DNA of 64,000 bases, from positions 5,890,001-5,954,000 of the forward strand of contig NZ_LN850107.1 of NCBI RefSeq assembly GCF_900070365.1. The letters run 5' to 3'. Of this stretch, positions 16,438-25,309 are shown piece by piece (the stretch's first letter is position 1; every line of letters begins with the position of its first letter). The DNA comes from Alloactinosynnema sp. L-07 (GTDB lineage Bacteria; Actinomycetota; Actinomycetes; Mycobacteriales; Pseudonocardiaceae). Position numbers and translations under genes: made by a program. The notes under the pieces were generated by a model. That model made no database searches. It was not told where the DNA came from and saw only the letters and a program-made list of their open reading frames with translations.

Positions 16438-18075
16438 GTGACTGACAAGGTGTTGCTCGACGCCGGCGTGGTGAGCCGGTGTCGGCGTCGTGTGCACCTG
16501 GAGCATGATCCCGCCGCCCGGGACCTGCCGCGGCAGGCGCCTGATCCGACTGGGGAGTTGCGGAAGGCCGACGCCATGGCGCATCGGCGGGAGATCGCCG
16601 ATCAGCTTTCCGCTGTGTTCGGGGCCCGGTGGGTGGAGATTCCCGTCGATGTCCGGGGCTCCGAGCGGGAAGCCGCGACGCTGGCCGCCATCGAGGCCAG
16701 GACCGACTTCATCTGGGCTCCCCAGCTGCCGCGCGACGTCCCCGGTGGCAGGCGTGGCGGCATCGACCTGCTGGTCCGCACCGACGGCGGTTACGTCCCG
16801 GTCCTCGTCGTCCGCCACAAAGTCAGTGATCCCGGCACCGGCGCCCGCACGTCATCCCTCGCCGACCTGCCCGACGTCGGTGGCAGCCCGGATCAGACCC
16901 GCAAGGTCCGCCCGCAGCCCCGCGACCAGCTCCGGCTCGCGCACACGCGCAGGCTGCTCCAAGCCGCGGGCCACGCCGACGAGCGCAGTGCGTTCGCCGG
17001 GGTGATCGGCCTCGATGGCGATGTCGTCGTCTGGCACGACCTGGCCGCGCCGACGTGGCCTGGGGGGCGGACGGCGCTGGCCGAGTATGAGGTGCGGTTC
17101 GACGATCGGTTGGCGGTCGCGACGGCGGCGGCGACCGGCGGTGAGGCGCTGGCGGAGCCGTCGCGGATCGTCGAGTGTCGGAGTTGTCCCTGGTGGCCGG
17201 TGTGCAGCGAGAAGCTGCTGGCCGCCCGCGACGTCAGCCTCGTCGTGCGTGGCGAGGACGCCGGGTTCCTGCGGGCCGCCGACATCGCCACCGTCGACGC
17301 GCTCGCCGCGCTCGATCCCGACGACCACGACGTTCCGCCGCTGGTGGGCATGCCGCTGGGCGACGCGGTTGGGTTGGCGCGGGCCTGGCTGGCCGACTTG
17401 ACCGTGGTGCGCCGCAACGAGACCTTGCACGTGCCCCGCGCCGACGTCGAGGTCGATGTCGACATGGAGAGCTTCGGCGACGCCGGGGCCTACCTGTGGG
17501 GCGCGCTGCTCTCCGGGGCCGACATCGGCGTCGAACCGGGCTACCGCGCGTTCGTCACGTGGGATCCGCTGCCCACCGAAGACGAAGCGCGCTCGTTCGC
17601 CGAGTTCTGGCAGTGGTTCGCCACCGTTCGCAACGCCGCCGTCGCGCGCGGGCTGACGTTCCGCGCCTACTGCTACAACGAACTCGCCGAGAACCGCTGG
17701 CTGCTGGCGTCGGCCAAGCGGTTCGCGGGCAAGCCGGGCATCCCGACGCGCCGCGAGGTCCTGACGTTCATCGAGTCCGACGAGTGGTTCGACCTCTTCG
17801 GCAGTGTCCGCGAGCATTTCCTTTGCTCCCATGGCAAAGGCCTCAAGACGATCGCCCCCGTCGCGGGGTTCTCCTGGCGCGACCCGGAGGCCAGCGGCGA
17901 GAACTCGATGCGCTGGTACCGGGCCGCGGTGGGGATGGACGGCGGCGCCCCCGACGAGGTCCAGCGCGCGCGGCTGCTGGAGTACAACGAGGATGACGTC
18001 CAGGCCACCGCCGTCCTGCGCGCCTGGATGTCCTCGCCCGAAGTCACGAAGATCCCGTACGTCGGCGATATCTAA
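16438..18075 (+). CDS. TM0106-family RecB-like nuclease with C-terminal RNase H-like (YprB) domain
   Basis: 545 aa. The N-terminal half is a PD-(D/E)XK RecB-type nuclease: [23 protein letters not shown] is the D...hxK core region, and an Fe-S type cysteine set is present (an early Cys at SRCRRR and the later [10 protein letters not shown]). The C-terminal half (about 330-545) is a predicted 3'-5' exonuclease RNase_H_2 domain, starting [10 protein letters not shown] (acidic DxE) and ending [21 protein letters not shown] 16438 is 7 nt after a TAAGCT -10, so probably leaderless. It lies 11 bp upstream of mscR. Role in DNA repair is inferred. Confidence 0.82.
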   Translation: MTDKVLLDAGVVSRCRRRVHLEHDPAARDLPRQAPDPTGELRKADAMAHRREIADQLSAVFGARWVEIPVDVRGSEREAATLAAIEARTDFIWAPQLPRDVPGGRRGGIDLLVRTDGGYVPVLVVRHKVSDPGTGARTSSLADLPDVGGSPDQTRKVRPQPRDQLRLAHTRRLLQAAGHADERSAFAGVIGLDGDVVVWHDLAAPTWPGGRTALAEYEVRFDDRLAVATAAATGGEALAEPSRIVECRSCPWWPVCSEKLLAARDVSLVVRGEDAGFLRAADIATVDALAALDPDDHDVPPLVGMPLGDAVGLARAWLADLTVVRRNETLHVPRADVEVDVDMESFGDAGAYLWGALLSGADIGVEPGYRAFVTWDPLPTEDEARSFAEFWQWFATVRNAAVARGLTFRAYCYNELAENRWLLASAKRFAGKPGIPTRREVLTFIESDEWFDLFGSVREHFLCSHGKGLKTIAPVAGFSWRDPEASGENSMRWYRAAVGMDGGAPDEVQRARLLEYNEDDVQATAVLRAWMSSPEVTKIPYVGDI

Positions 18076-18086
18076 GGAGCAGGGCA

Positions 18087-19172
18087 ATGGCACAGCGGGT
18101 TCGCGGCGTCGTGGCGCGCGCGAAAGGTCAGCCGGTGACGGTCGAGACGATCGTGATCCCCGATCCGGGCCCCGGCGAGGCGGTCGTCCGGGTGCTGTCG
18201 TGCGGGGTCTGCCACACCGACCTGCACTACCGCGAAGGCGGCATCAACGACGAGTTCCCGTTCCTGCTCGGCCACGAGGCCGCGGGCATCGTCGAGACCG
18301 TCGGCGACGGCGTCACCGACATCGAGCCGGGCGACTTCGTCATCCTCAACTGGCGCGCTGTCTGCGGCCGCTGCCGCGCGTGCCTCAAAGGCAAGCCCTG
18401 GTACTGCTTCGCCACCCACAACGCCGCCCAGCCGATGACCCTGGAGGACGGCACGGCGCTCTCGCCCGCCCTGGGCATCGGCGCGTTCGCCGAGAAGACG
18501 CTCGTCCACAGTGGACAGTGCACGAAGGTCGACCCGGAGGCCTCGCCGACCGCGGTCGGCCTGCTCGGCTGCGGAGTGATGGCCGGAATCGGCGCGGCGA
18601 TCAACACCGGCAACGTCTCCCGCGGCGACACGGTCGCGGTGATCGGCTGCGGCGGCGTCGGCGACGCGGCCATCGCGGGCAGCAGGCTGGCGGGCGCGAC
18701 GTCGATCATCGCCGTCGACATCGACGACCGGAAACTCCAGTGGGCCAAGGAGATCGGCGCCACGCACACCGTCAACGCCAAGTCCCAGGACCCCGTCGAG
18801 TCCATCAAGGACCTCACCGGCGGCTTCGGCGCGGACGTGGTGATCGACGCCGTCGGCCGCCCCGAGACGTGGAAGCAGGCGTTCTACGCCCGCGACCTGG
18901 CGGGCACGGTCGTGCTGGTCGGTGTGCCGACCCCGGACATGAAGATCGAGATGCCGTTGATCGATTTCTTCTCCCGCGGCGGCTCGCTCAAGTCCAGCTG
19001 GTACGGCGACTGCCTGCCGTCGCGCGACTTCCCCTACCTGGTCGACCTCTACCGCCAGGGCAGGCTCGACCTCGACGCGTTCGTGTCCGAGACCATCGCC
19101 CTCGACGGCGTCGAGCAGGCCTTCGAGCGGATGCACCACGGCGACGTCCTGCGTTCGGTGGTGGTCTTCTGA
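18087..19172 (+). CDS. mscR: S-(hydroxymethyl)mycothiol dehydrogenase / S-nitrosomycothiol reductase
   Basis: 361 aa, zinc-dependent medium-chain alcohol dehydrogenase of class III type. Catalytic zinc site [14 protein letters not shown] and GHEAAG; structural zinc cysteines in [18 protein letters not shown]-binding [10 protein letters not shown] with VDIDD. The sequence and the downstream metallo-beta-lactamase gene match mycobacterial MscR (Rv2259-Rv2260). It oxidises the formaldehyde-mycothiol adduct with NAD+ and also reduces S-nitrosomycothiol. It implies that the organism makes mycothiol. AAGGAG is 6 nt upstream of the ATG. Confidence 0.93.
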   Translation: MAQRVRGVVARAKGQPVTVETIVIPDPGPGEAVVRVLSCGVCHTDLHYREGGINDEFPFLLGHEAAGIVETVGDGVTDIEPGDFVILNWRAVCGRCRACLKGKPWYCFATHNAAQPMTLEDGTALSPALGIGAFAEKTLVHSGQCTKVDPEASPTAVGLLGCGVMAGIGAAINTGNVSRGDTVAVIGCGGVGDAAIAGSRLAGATSIIAVDIDDRKLQWAKEIGATHTVNAKSQDPVESIKDLTGGFGADVVIDAVGRPETWKQAFYARDLAGTVVLVGVPTPDMKIEMPLIDFFSRGGSLKSSWYGDCLPSRDFPYLVDLYRQGRLDLDAFVSETIALDGVEQAFERMHHGDVLRSVVVF

Positions 19173-19798
19173 TGACCGCGCGTATCGATTTCGTCGTCAC
19201 CTCGGGCACGTTCAGCCTCGACGGCGAGACCCACGAGGTGGACAACAACGTCTGGATCGTCGGCGACGACCACGAGGTGGTGATCATCGACGCGGCGCAC
19301 GACGCCGACGAGATCCTCGCCGCGGTGGCCGATCGCACGGTCAAGGCGATCATCTGCACTCACGCCCACGACGACCACATCAACGTCGCCGAAGACCTCG
19401 CGAACGCGACCGACGCGCTGGTGATGCTGCACCCGGCCGACGAGCCGCTGTGGCGCCACGTCTATCCCGACGACGACTTCGAGGCGCTCTACGACGGCGA
19501 GATCATCGAGGTCGCGGGCGTTGGGCTGCACATCCTGCACACCCCTGGCCACGCGCCCGGCGCGGTCTGCGTCTACGCGCCATCGCTCAACGCCGTGTTC
19601 AGCGGCGACACCCTGTTCCGCGGCGGCCCCGGCGCCACCGGCCGCTCGTTCAGCGACTTCCCGACGATCATCGACTCGATCACCGAGCGCCTGTTCGAGC
19701 TGCCGCCCGAGACGATCGTGCACACCGGCCACGGCGACTCCACGACGATCGGTGAGGAAGCTCCCCATCTCGATGAATGGCTCCAACGCGGCCACTAG
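19172..19798 (+). CDS. MBL-fold hydrolase paired with mscR
   Basis: 208 aa metallo-beta-lactamase/glyoxalase II-like protein. Metal-binding THAHDDH (about 66-72), a later His in HTPGHAPGAV, the bridging Asp in FSGDTLFRGG and His in HTGHGDSTTIG. The ATG overlaps the mscR stop (TGATG), so it is tightly coupled to mscR. Its likely job is hydrolysis of the S-formylmycothiol product to formate and mycothiol, by analogy with the glutathione pathway; this is inference. Confidence 0.88.
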   Translation: MTARIDFVVTSGTFSLDGETHEVDNNVWIVGDDHEVVIIDAAHDADEILAAVADRTVKAIICTHAHDDHINVAEDLANATDALVMLHPADEPLWRHVYPDDDFEALYDGEIIEVAGVGLHILHTPGHAPGAVCVYAPSLNAVFSGDTLFRGGPGATGRSFSDFPTIIDSITERLFELPPETIVHTGHGDSTTIGEEAPHLDEWLQRGH

Positions 19799-19841
19799 TA
19801 ATCACTAAGCTGCGGAGGGCGACGACCTCTGGAGGGCACAA

Positions 19842-21008
19842 ATGACCGCCGATGAACGGCCCGTGATCGGCGATCTCGCCCGAGCGATCGATGAGTCCGA
19901 CTTCGCGTGGTCGCTGGTGCTCGTCGGTGAAGACCAGTCGAGCAAGCTCGCCTCACTCACGTCCGACCTGCGAGGACGCCCGTCGGCGACCGGCGAGGGC
20001 AAGCAGATCACCTCGGGCTACCAGTACTGGGGGATCGGCCCGACGATCGCCTGGGCGCACGCCTGCTCCGACCCGTTCTACCAGGTCATGAAGCAGAGCC
20101 TGGAGTCGTTCACCCGGCGCTGGCGGCGCATCAGCGGCAAGGTCGGCGGCGCTCCGTTCCACTACGTCTGCCTCGGCGCGGGCACCGGCCACAAGGACCG
20201 GCAGATCCTGGCGACGCTGCTGGCCGACAACCCGGACCTGTTCTACTTCCCCGTCGACATCAGCTCCGAAATGCTGCGGCTGGGCGCGAGCACCTCGACC
20301 TCCGGGCTGGGGATGGCGGGCCACCGGATCGTGCCGGTGCAGCTCGACTTCGCCATCCACGAGAACCTGGTCGAGCTGGGCACGCTGCTGCGCCGCGTCG
20401 TCGGCGACGAGCCGATCCTGTACTCGCTGGTCGGCAACACGATGGCCAACTTCGACGACGACGCGGAGACGCTGGCCAGCCTCACCGCGATGATGCGCCC
20501 GCAGGACTTGTTCCTGCTGGAGGTCGCCACCACCGACGACCTGTCCGACGACCTCGCGCGGCAGGTGGTCGAGGAGTACGCGCGCAGCCGGGCGTACAAG
20601 GAGTTCGTGACCAGCGCGCTGATGCACAACTCGGACCTGACGATCGACATGGAGTCGGTGCAGTTCCGCGGGTCGGTGGAGCCGGGGCGCGCGCTCAAGG
20701 TCAAGGTGATCTACCAGAACCGGACCGGCGGCGACATCCAGATGATGCTGCCCGACCGCACCAGGGTCCTGTTCCCCGACAACGACACGATCCTGCTGCA
20801 GGTCACCCGCAAGTACGCGCGCAAGGCGCTCGACGAGATCTTCGCCAAGTGCGGGCTGCGCCGGGTCGCCGCGACGCACTCGGACTTCCGCGCCCAGCGG
20901 GTCTCGCCCGGGTTCGGGATGGAGCTGGTTCTGCTGCGCCGCACGGAAGGTGATCCGGCGCCCGCCCAGCAGCGCCGGACCAGGGCCGACGAGATCTGGG
21001 CCAACTAG
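19842..21008 (+). CDS. EgtD-like histidine-specific methyltransferase family protein
   Basis: 388 aa. A Methyltransf_33-type fold with SAM-binding YVCLGAGTGHKDRQIL (about 107-122), FPVDISSEML and a YSLVGNTMANF block corresponding to the LGSxxGNF motif of EgtD. EgtD trimethylates histidine in ergothioneine synthesis, but no egtB/egtC homologue is seen nearby and the protein is longer than typical EgtD (about 320 aa), so another small-molecule or protein substrate is possible. GGAGGG precedes the ATG and a TAAGCT -10 lies at 19806-19811. A long inverted repeat starts 2 nt after the stop codon. Confidence 0.68.
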   Translation: MTADERPVIGDLARAIDESDFAWSLVLVGEDQSSKLASLTSDLRGRPSATGEGKQITSGYQYWGIGPTIAWAHACSDPFYQVMKQSLESFTRRWRRISGKVGGAPFHYVCLGAGTGHKDRQILATLLADNPDLFYFPVDISSEMLRLGASTSTSGLGMAGHRIVPVQLDFAIHENLVELGTLLRRVVGDEPILYSLVGNTMANFDDDAETLASLTAMMRPQDLFLLEVATTDDLSDDLARQVVEEYARSRAYKEFVTSALMHNSDLTIDMESVQFRGSVEPGRALKVKVIYQNRTGGDIQMMLPDRTRVLFPDNDTILLQVTRKYARKALDEIFAKCGLRRVAATHSDFRAQRVSPGFGMELVLLRRTEGDPAPAQQRRTRADEIWAN

Positions 21009-21009
21009 T

Positions 21010-21166
21010 GTCCTGCGCCGGAAATCCGACATCTATCTCGGCGGCCCAGCTTCCCGCTGGCCGCACGGGCGAAACGCCCACGGACAACCAGTACGAGGAC
21101 CTTCCGCCCGCACACCCAGCGGAAACCTGGACCACCGATATAGACGCCGGATTTCCGGCGCAGGAC
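21010..21166. repeat. 157-bp imperfect inverted repeat (51-bp arms)
   Basis: Arms 21010-21060 and 21116-21166 match in 44 of 51 positions, with the outer 19 bp perfect (starting GTCCTGCGCCGGAAATCC), and a 55-nt loop. It begins 2 nt after the stop of the EgtD-like gene and ends 5 nt before the TTG of the next gene, whose AGGA ribosome-binding sequence (21162-21165) lies inside the right arm. Five of the seven mismatches would be G-U pairs in a minus-strand RNA. It may be a MITE-type element or a cis-acting RNA structure. Confidence 0.8.
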
Positions 21167-21171
21167 CTAAG

Positions 21172-21762
21172 TTGACCAGGGTCGCGATCACGGTCGTCAC
21201 CTTCGGCGCGCTCGCCACCGCGCTGGCGCTGGGGGTGAGCTGGTTCGTGGTGTCCGGGCCGGGGGAGCGCTTCGAACCCGCGGTGAACACGTTGGCGCTG
21301 CTGGCCGGTATCACGGGGATCTTCGCCGAGCGGTGGGCGGCGCAGCGGGAGCGGCGGCAGCAGGCGATCGAGTCGATCGACTCGGAACTGGCGCACAACC
21401 GGGAGATCCTGGCGGGCGACGAGTTCGGCGCCGACGCCCCGCCGGGCCGCAAGCTCTACGCGCGGCTGCTGCACTCGGCGGTGGACGCGGCTTTCACGTC
21501 GGGCGCGCTGAGCCCGCGCAAGGACGTCGAGCTGATCTCGCTGCTGCACCACTGGCGCGGGCAGGTCAGCTCGGTCAACCGGCGGCTCGAACTCACCGAG
21601 CTGCTGGTGTTCACCACCGCGTCGGCCGACGAGGCCCAGGACTTCGACAAGGCGCTCCGCACGTTCATGCCGACCGTGCGGAGCCACCTCGACGAGGTCG
21701 AGACCTACCTGGGCGCCATGCGCAGCGAGCCGTCGAGACGGATCACCTCGCCGTTGAGGTAG
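21172..21762 (+). CDS. Small membrane protein of unknown function
   Basis: 196 aa. Two N-terminal transmembrane helices (about 4-27 and 34-52) are followed by a charged helical cytoplasmic part with ERWAAQRERRQQAIESIDSELAHNREIL and FTSGALSPRKDVELISLLHHW. The family is not recognised. The TTG start is set by AGGA 6 nt upstream, which lies in the arm of the preceding inverted repeat and could be masked when it folds. Its last 58 bp overlap the end of the convergent SDR gene. Confidence 0.6.
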   Translation: MTRVAITVVTFGALATALALGVSWFVVSGPGERFEPAVNTLALLAGITGIFAERWAAQRERRQQAIESIDSELAHNREILAGDEFGADAPPGRKLYARLLHSAVDAAFTSGALSPRKDVELISLLHHWRGQVSSVNRRLELTELLVFTTASADEAQDFDKALRTFMPTVRSHLDEVETYLGAMRSEPSRRITSPLR

Positions 21763-22463
21763 TCCTGGTCGATGATCGACAGCGCCAGGTTCGCGTACTC
21801 CTCCGGCTTGCCCAGGCGCTTCGGGAACGGCACGCCCTCGGCCAGCGCGGCGCGGAACTCGTCGGAGACGGTCGCGAGCATCGGGGTGTCGATGATGCCG
21901 GGGGCGATGGTCAGCACGCGGATGCCCGACGAGGCGAGGTCACGCGCGGCGGGCAGGTTCAGCCCGACGATCCCGCCCTTGGACGCGGCGTAGGCGGCCT
22001 GCCCGACCTGCCCGTCGAACGCGGCGATGGAGGCGGTGTTGATGATGACGCCGCGCTGGTCGTGCTCCAGCGGCTCGGTCCGCGCGATGGCTGCCGCGGC
22101 GAGGGTGACGACGTTGAAGGTGCCGATCAGGTTGACCTCGACGACCTTGCGGAACAGGTTCAGGTCGTGCGGTCCCTTGCGCGACAGGATGCGCGCCGAC
22201 GGCCCGATCCCGGCACAGTTGACCACGACGCGCAGCGGCTTGCCGGACGCGACGGCGGCGTCGACGGCGGCCTGGACCTGCTCGGGGTCGGTGACGTCGG
22301 TGGGCACGTAGGTGACCCCGTCGACCTCCGGCGCCGACTCGATGGCGGCGGGCAGGTCGAGGGCGAACACGCTCGCTCCCTTGGCGGCCAGCGCCTGTGC
22401 GGTCGCGCCGCCGAGCCCGGACGCCCCACCGGTGACGATGGCCGCGGTGCCGTCGATCTGCAT
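21705..22463 (-). CDS. Short-chain dehydrogenase (HSD17B10 / 3-hydroxyacyl-CoA dehydrogenase type II-like)
   Basis: 252 aa classical SDR. NAD(P)-binding TGGASGLGGATA (about 11-22), NCAGIG, catalytic Ser in INTASIAAFDG and YAASKGG (Tyr/Lys). APGIIDTPML and the C-terminal FPKRLGKPEEYANLAL fit the 3-hydroxy-2-methylbutyryl-CoA / 3-hydroxyacyl-CoA dehydrogenase group, so NAD-dependent beta-oxidation of branched acyl chains is likely. GAAGGGACAGCAGGG precedes the ATG. The array of decamer repeats lies 130-275 bp upstream and may control it. Confidence 0.86.
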   Translation of the reverse strand: MQIDGTAAIVTGGASGLGGATAQALAAKGASVFALDLPAAIESAPEVDGVTYVPTDVTDPEQVQAAVDAAVASGKPLRVVVNCAGIGPSARILSRKGPHDLNLFRKVVEVNLIGTFNVVTLAAAAIARTEPLEHDQRGVIINTASIAAFDGQVGQAAYAASKGGIVGLNLPAARDLASSGIRVLTIAPGIIDTPMLATVSDEFRAALAEGVPFPKRLGKPEEYANLALSIIDQDYLNGEVIRLDGSLRMAPR

Positions 22464-22592
22464 CCCTGCTGTCCCTTCGCGCCGCCGTGCACCAGCGCAC
22501 GGACTACCGGGGCAGAGGTTAACGCCCGTTCAGCCCGCGCCCCACTCGATGTGCCCGATCTCCCAGGCCCACAGTCCGCGATCCGACAAGTG

Positions 22593-22737
22593 AACAATCC
22601 TAACGTTCAACAATCCTAATGTAGAATTGTTGAACAACCCTCCGGTTGGGACTGAGACCGAAGGCGGAGGGCGCAGTGTCACGTCGCGAGCCCCGGACCC
22701 GCCTGTCGGGGCAGGATTGTTCAACAGTAGGATTGTT
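22593..22737. promoter_or_regulatory. Iterated decamer array upstream of the SDR gene
   Basis: Five copies of the decamer AACAATCCTA (allowing one change): 22593-22602 and 22609-22618 on the plus strand, then inverted copies at 22622-22631, 22712-22721 and 22728-22737. The two outer pairs both have a 16-bp period, so together they form a large inverted arrangement around a GC-rich core. It looks like a multi-site operator or the ends of a small mobile element. It is AT-rich in a GC-rich setting. Confidence 0.65.
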
Positions 22738-22751
22738 CTACGAGCCGTGGG

Positions 22752-23699
22752 TCAGCGGGCCAGGCCGAAGTCGAGGCCCGTCAGCTCCTCGCTGACATCC
22801 CACAGCCGCTTGGCCAGCTCACGGTCGCGGGCGGCCTCCAGCGGCTCGACCACCGTCGGGTAGCCCTTCTGCTCCCGCCGCCCGTTCGGCCCGATGAACT
22901 GCCCGCTCTCGACCTCCGGGTGCGTCGCCGCGTACAGCTGCGGCAGCGCTCCCATGCCCGCGTCCTGCGCCATCAGGCGGTTGGACACCTTGATCGCCAG
23001 CTTCGTCACCCCGGTCGGCCCGCTCGACTGCAGGTTCGTCGCCGCCGAGCCAGGGTGGGCCAGCACACTCGCGACACCGAAGCCGTTGGCCCGCAACCGC
23101 CGGTGCAGCTCCAGCCCGAACACCACGTTCGCCAGCTTGGACTGCGCGTAGTAGCCGGTCTTGGAGTACTTGTGCTCGCCGTGCAGGTCGTCGAAGTGCA
23201 TCCGGCCGCGCTTGTGCAGGTATGAGCTGACGGTGACCACGCGCGGGTCGATGCCTTCCTTCAACACGTCCAGCAGCAGCGCGGTGAGCGCGAAGTGGCC
23301 CAGGTGGTTGACGGCGAACTGCAGCTCGTAGCCCTGGGCGCTCAGCGAACGCGGCGGCATCATCACGCCCGCGTTGTTGATGAGGAGGTCGATCCGGTCG
23401 ACGGTGTCGGCGAATGCGGTCACCGTGTCCAGGTCGGCGAGGTCGACGATCCGGGTCTCGACGAGCGCGTCGGGCTGCTCGGTCCGGATCGCCTCGACCG
23501 CCTCGGCGCCCTTGTCGGCGTCGCGGGCGGTCAGGATGACGTGGGCGCCGTGGCGGGCCAGTTCACGGCTGGTCTGGAAACCCAGACCACTGTTGCCGCC
23601 GGTCACGACGGCGGTGCGGCCGATCAGGCTGGGGATGTCGGCGGCGGTCCACCCGAGGGCGGACACCGCCCCCGGATCGTCCTCGGGTGTGGTGCTCAT
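22752..23699 (-). CDS. SDR-family oxidoreductase (retinol dehydrogenase / WW-oxidoreductase-like)
   Basis: 315 aa. Cofactor motif TGGNSGLGFQTS (about 34-45), NNAGVMM, VNHLGHF, catalytic Ser in TVSSYLHKRG and the YAQSKLAN Tyr/Lys. This is the divergent retinol-dehydrogenase-like group common in actinobacteria; substrates are lipophilic alcohols or ketones and the true one is unknown. It starts 80 bp from the divergent aldo-keto reductase gene. Confidence 0.85.
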   Translation of the reverse strand: MSTTPEDDPGAVSALGWTAADIPSLIGRTAVVTGGNSGLGFQTSRELARHGAHVILTARDADKGAEAVEAIRTEQPDALVETRIVDLADLDTVTAFADTVDRIDLLINNAGVMMPPRSLSAQGYELQFAVNHLGHFALTALLLDVLKEGIDPRVVTVSSYLHKRGRMHFDDLHGEHKYSKTGYYAQSKLANVVFGLELHRRLRANGFGVASVLAHPGSAATNLQSSGPTGVTKLAIKVSNRLMAQDAGMGALPQLYAATHPEVESGQFIGPNGRREQKGYPTVVEPLEAARDRELAKRLWDVSEELTGLDFGLAR

Positions 23700-23779
23700 G
23701 GCGCATAGCCTGCCTTACCGCTGTGTCCCATAGTGCGAAACCTAGATCACAGCGCCCCGGCGCCCTTACTGTCTGCGGT

Positions 23780-24739
23780 GTGGAGCTGCGTCACCTGGGC
23801 GAGTCCGGGCTGGTGGTGGGCGCCGTCGGCCTTGGCTGCAACAACCTCGGTCGGCCCGGCACGCCCGCCGAGTCCTTGGCGGGTTCCCGCGCGCTCGTGC
23901 ACGCCGCGCTCGACGCCGGAATGTCCTTGTTCGACGTCGCCGACGTCTACGGCGCCCCGCGCGGCCGCAGTGAGGAACTGCTGGGTCAGGCGCTGGCGGG
24001 CAAGCGCGACCACGCGGTCATCGCCACCAAGTTCGGCATGGACATGCAGGGTGGCAATGGTCCCGACTTCGGTGCCCGCGGCGCCCGCCGCTATGTGCGC
24101 CGGGCCGCGGAGGCGTCGCTGCGCAGGCTCGGCACCGACTGGATCGACCTCTACCAACTCCACCGCCCCGACCCGGCCACACCGATCGCCGAGACCCTGG
24201 CCGCCCTCGACGACCTGGTCCGCGCGGGGTTGATCCGGCACGGCGGGGTCTGCAACCTGGCGGGCTGGCAGCTGGCCGACACCGTCTGGACGGCGCGGAG
24301 CACCGGCGTCGGTGCCCCGGTCTCCTCGCAGGACCACTACTCGCTGCTCGAACGCGGTGTCGAGCGGGAGATCGTGCCCGCCTGCGACCGGTTCGCGCTG
24401 AGCCTGCTGCCGTACTTCCCGCTGGCCAACGGCCTGCTGACCGGCAAATACACCCGCGACCAGCCCCCGCCCGCCGGGTCCCGGCTGGCCAACCGTCAGC
24501 GGCTGCTCGACGACGCGCCCTGGCACAAGATCGAGAAGCTGCGCGCGTTCGCGGGCGAGCGCGGGATCACCATGGTCAGCCTCGCGATCGGCTGGCTGGC
24601 CGCGCAGCCCACCGTCGGGTCGGTCATCGCGGGCGCGACCACCGCCGACCAGGTCGCGGCCAACGCCAACGCGATCCGCTGGCGTCCCACGGCCGAGGAC
24701 CTGATCGCCCTCGACGAGATCTGTCCACCCCGCCGCTGA
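23780..24739 (+). CDS. Aldo/keto reductase
   Basis: 319 aa (beta/alpha)8 AKR. FDVADVYGAPRGRSEELLG holds the catalytic Asp and Tyr, VIATKFGM the Lys, and LHRPDP the His. The YFPLANGLLTGKYTRD and GATTADQVAANANAI blocks bind NADPH. Closest to the YajO/Tas-like group. A TACTGT -10 (23767-23772) ends 7 nt before the GTG, so the mRNA is probably leaderless. DnaA-like boxes follow immediately after the stop. Confidence 0.88.
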   Translation: MELRHLGESGLVVGAVGLGCNNLGRPGTPAESLAGSRALVHAALDAGMSLFDVADVYGAPRGRSEELLGQALAGKRDHAVIATKFGMDMQGGNGPDFGARGARRYVRRAAEASLRRLGTDWIDLYQLHRPDPATPIAETLAALDDLVRAGLIRHGGVCNLAGWQLADTVWTARSTGVGAPVSSQDHYSLLERGVEREIVPACDRFALSLLPYFPLANGLLTGKYTRDQPPPAGSRLANRQRLLDDAPWHKIEKLRAFAGERGITMVSLAIGWLAAQPTVGSVIAGATTADQVAANANAIRWRPTAEDLIALDEICPPRR

Positions 24740-24740
24740 G

Positions 24741-24762
24741 TTGTCCACAGGAGTTGTCCACA
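24741..24762 (+). promoter_or_regulatory. Two DnaA boxes
   Basis: TTGTCCACA at 24741-24749 and 24754-24762, both perfect actinobacterial DnaA boxes with 4 bp between them, in the gap between two convergent genes. Confidence 0.6.
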
Positions 24763-24781
24763 CTGTGAACAAGTGTTCGAG

Positions 24782-25309
24782 TCAGGGGATCGCGGCGGCT
24801 ATCTTGGTGACGGTGTTCCAGTTGCGGGCGGTGCCGTGGATCTTCCATTGCTTGAGCAGAAATGGCACGATCTCCGGCGCCTCCAGGATGCCGTTGGGGC
24901 ACCACTGATAGACCACCCGATCGCCGACCTTGATGGTCGCGGCGTCCAGCGCCTCGACCGTGGCGGCCTGCTCCGCGTCAAGCGTCTCGGACAGGAAGAC
25001 CGCCATCATCCGCGAGCCGTTGTCCGCGACGTCGGCCAGCGGGTGCCCGTCGACGACCTGCTGGATCTCCTTGGCCGTGCGGACCACGCACCGGGTCGTC
25101 AGCCCGTGCTTCTCGGCCAGCGCGGCCTCGATCTTCGTGCCGATCGACGCGGGCGTGCCCTTGCCGCTGAACACCGCGTTGCCGCTCTGCAGCAGTGTCT
25201 TCACCTCGCCGAAGCCGAGTTCGGCGAGCAGCTCGCGCAGGTCGGCCATGGCGATCTTTTTGTTGCCGCCCACATTGACCCCGCGCAGCAGGGCCACGAA
25301 TCCGGTCAT
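24782..25309 (-). CDS. DUF1697 family protein
   Basis: 175 aa. The family opening MTGFVALLRGVNVGGNKKIAMADLR is present at the N-terminus and LLQSGNAVFSG further on; the C-terminus ends with GTARNWNTVTKIAA, also characteristic. DUF1697 proteins are widespread and uncharacterised. The ATG overlaps the stop of the acyl-CoA ligase gene (ATGA), so it is translated with it. Confidence 0.88.
   Translation of the reverse strand: MTGFVALLRGVNVGGNKKIAMADLRELLAELGFGEVKTLLQSGNAVFSGKGTPASIGTKIEAALAEKHGLTTRCVVRTAKEIQQVVDGHPLADVADNGSRMMAVFLSETLDAEQAATVEALDAATIKVGDRVVYQWCPNGILEAPEIVPFLLKQWKIHGTARNWNTVTKIAAAIP

Noticed and set aside
21010..21166. Insertion sequence
   Set aside because: The inverted repeat is only 157 bp and encodes no transposase; no target duplication is evident, so it is reported as an inverted repeat only.
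22530..22724. A 64-codon minus-strand frame inside the decamer array
   Set aside because: It encodes the repeat itself (FNNSTLGLLNV) and has no ribosome-binding site.
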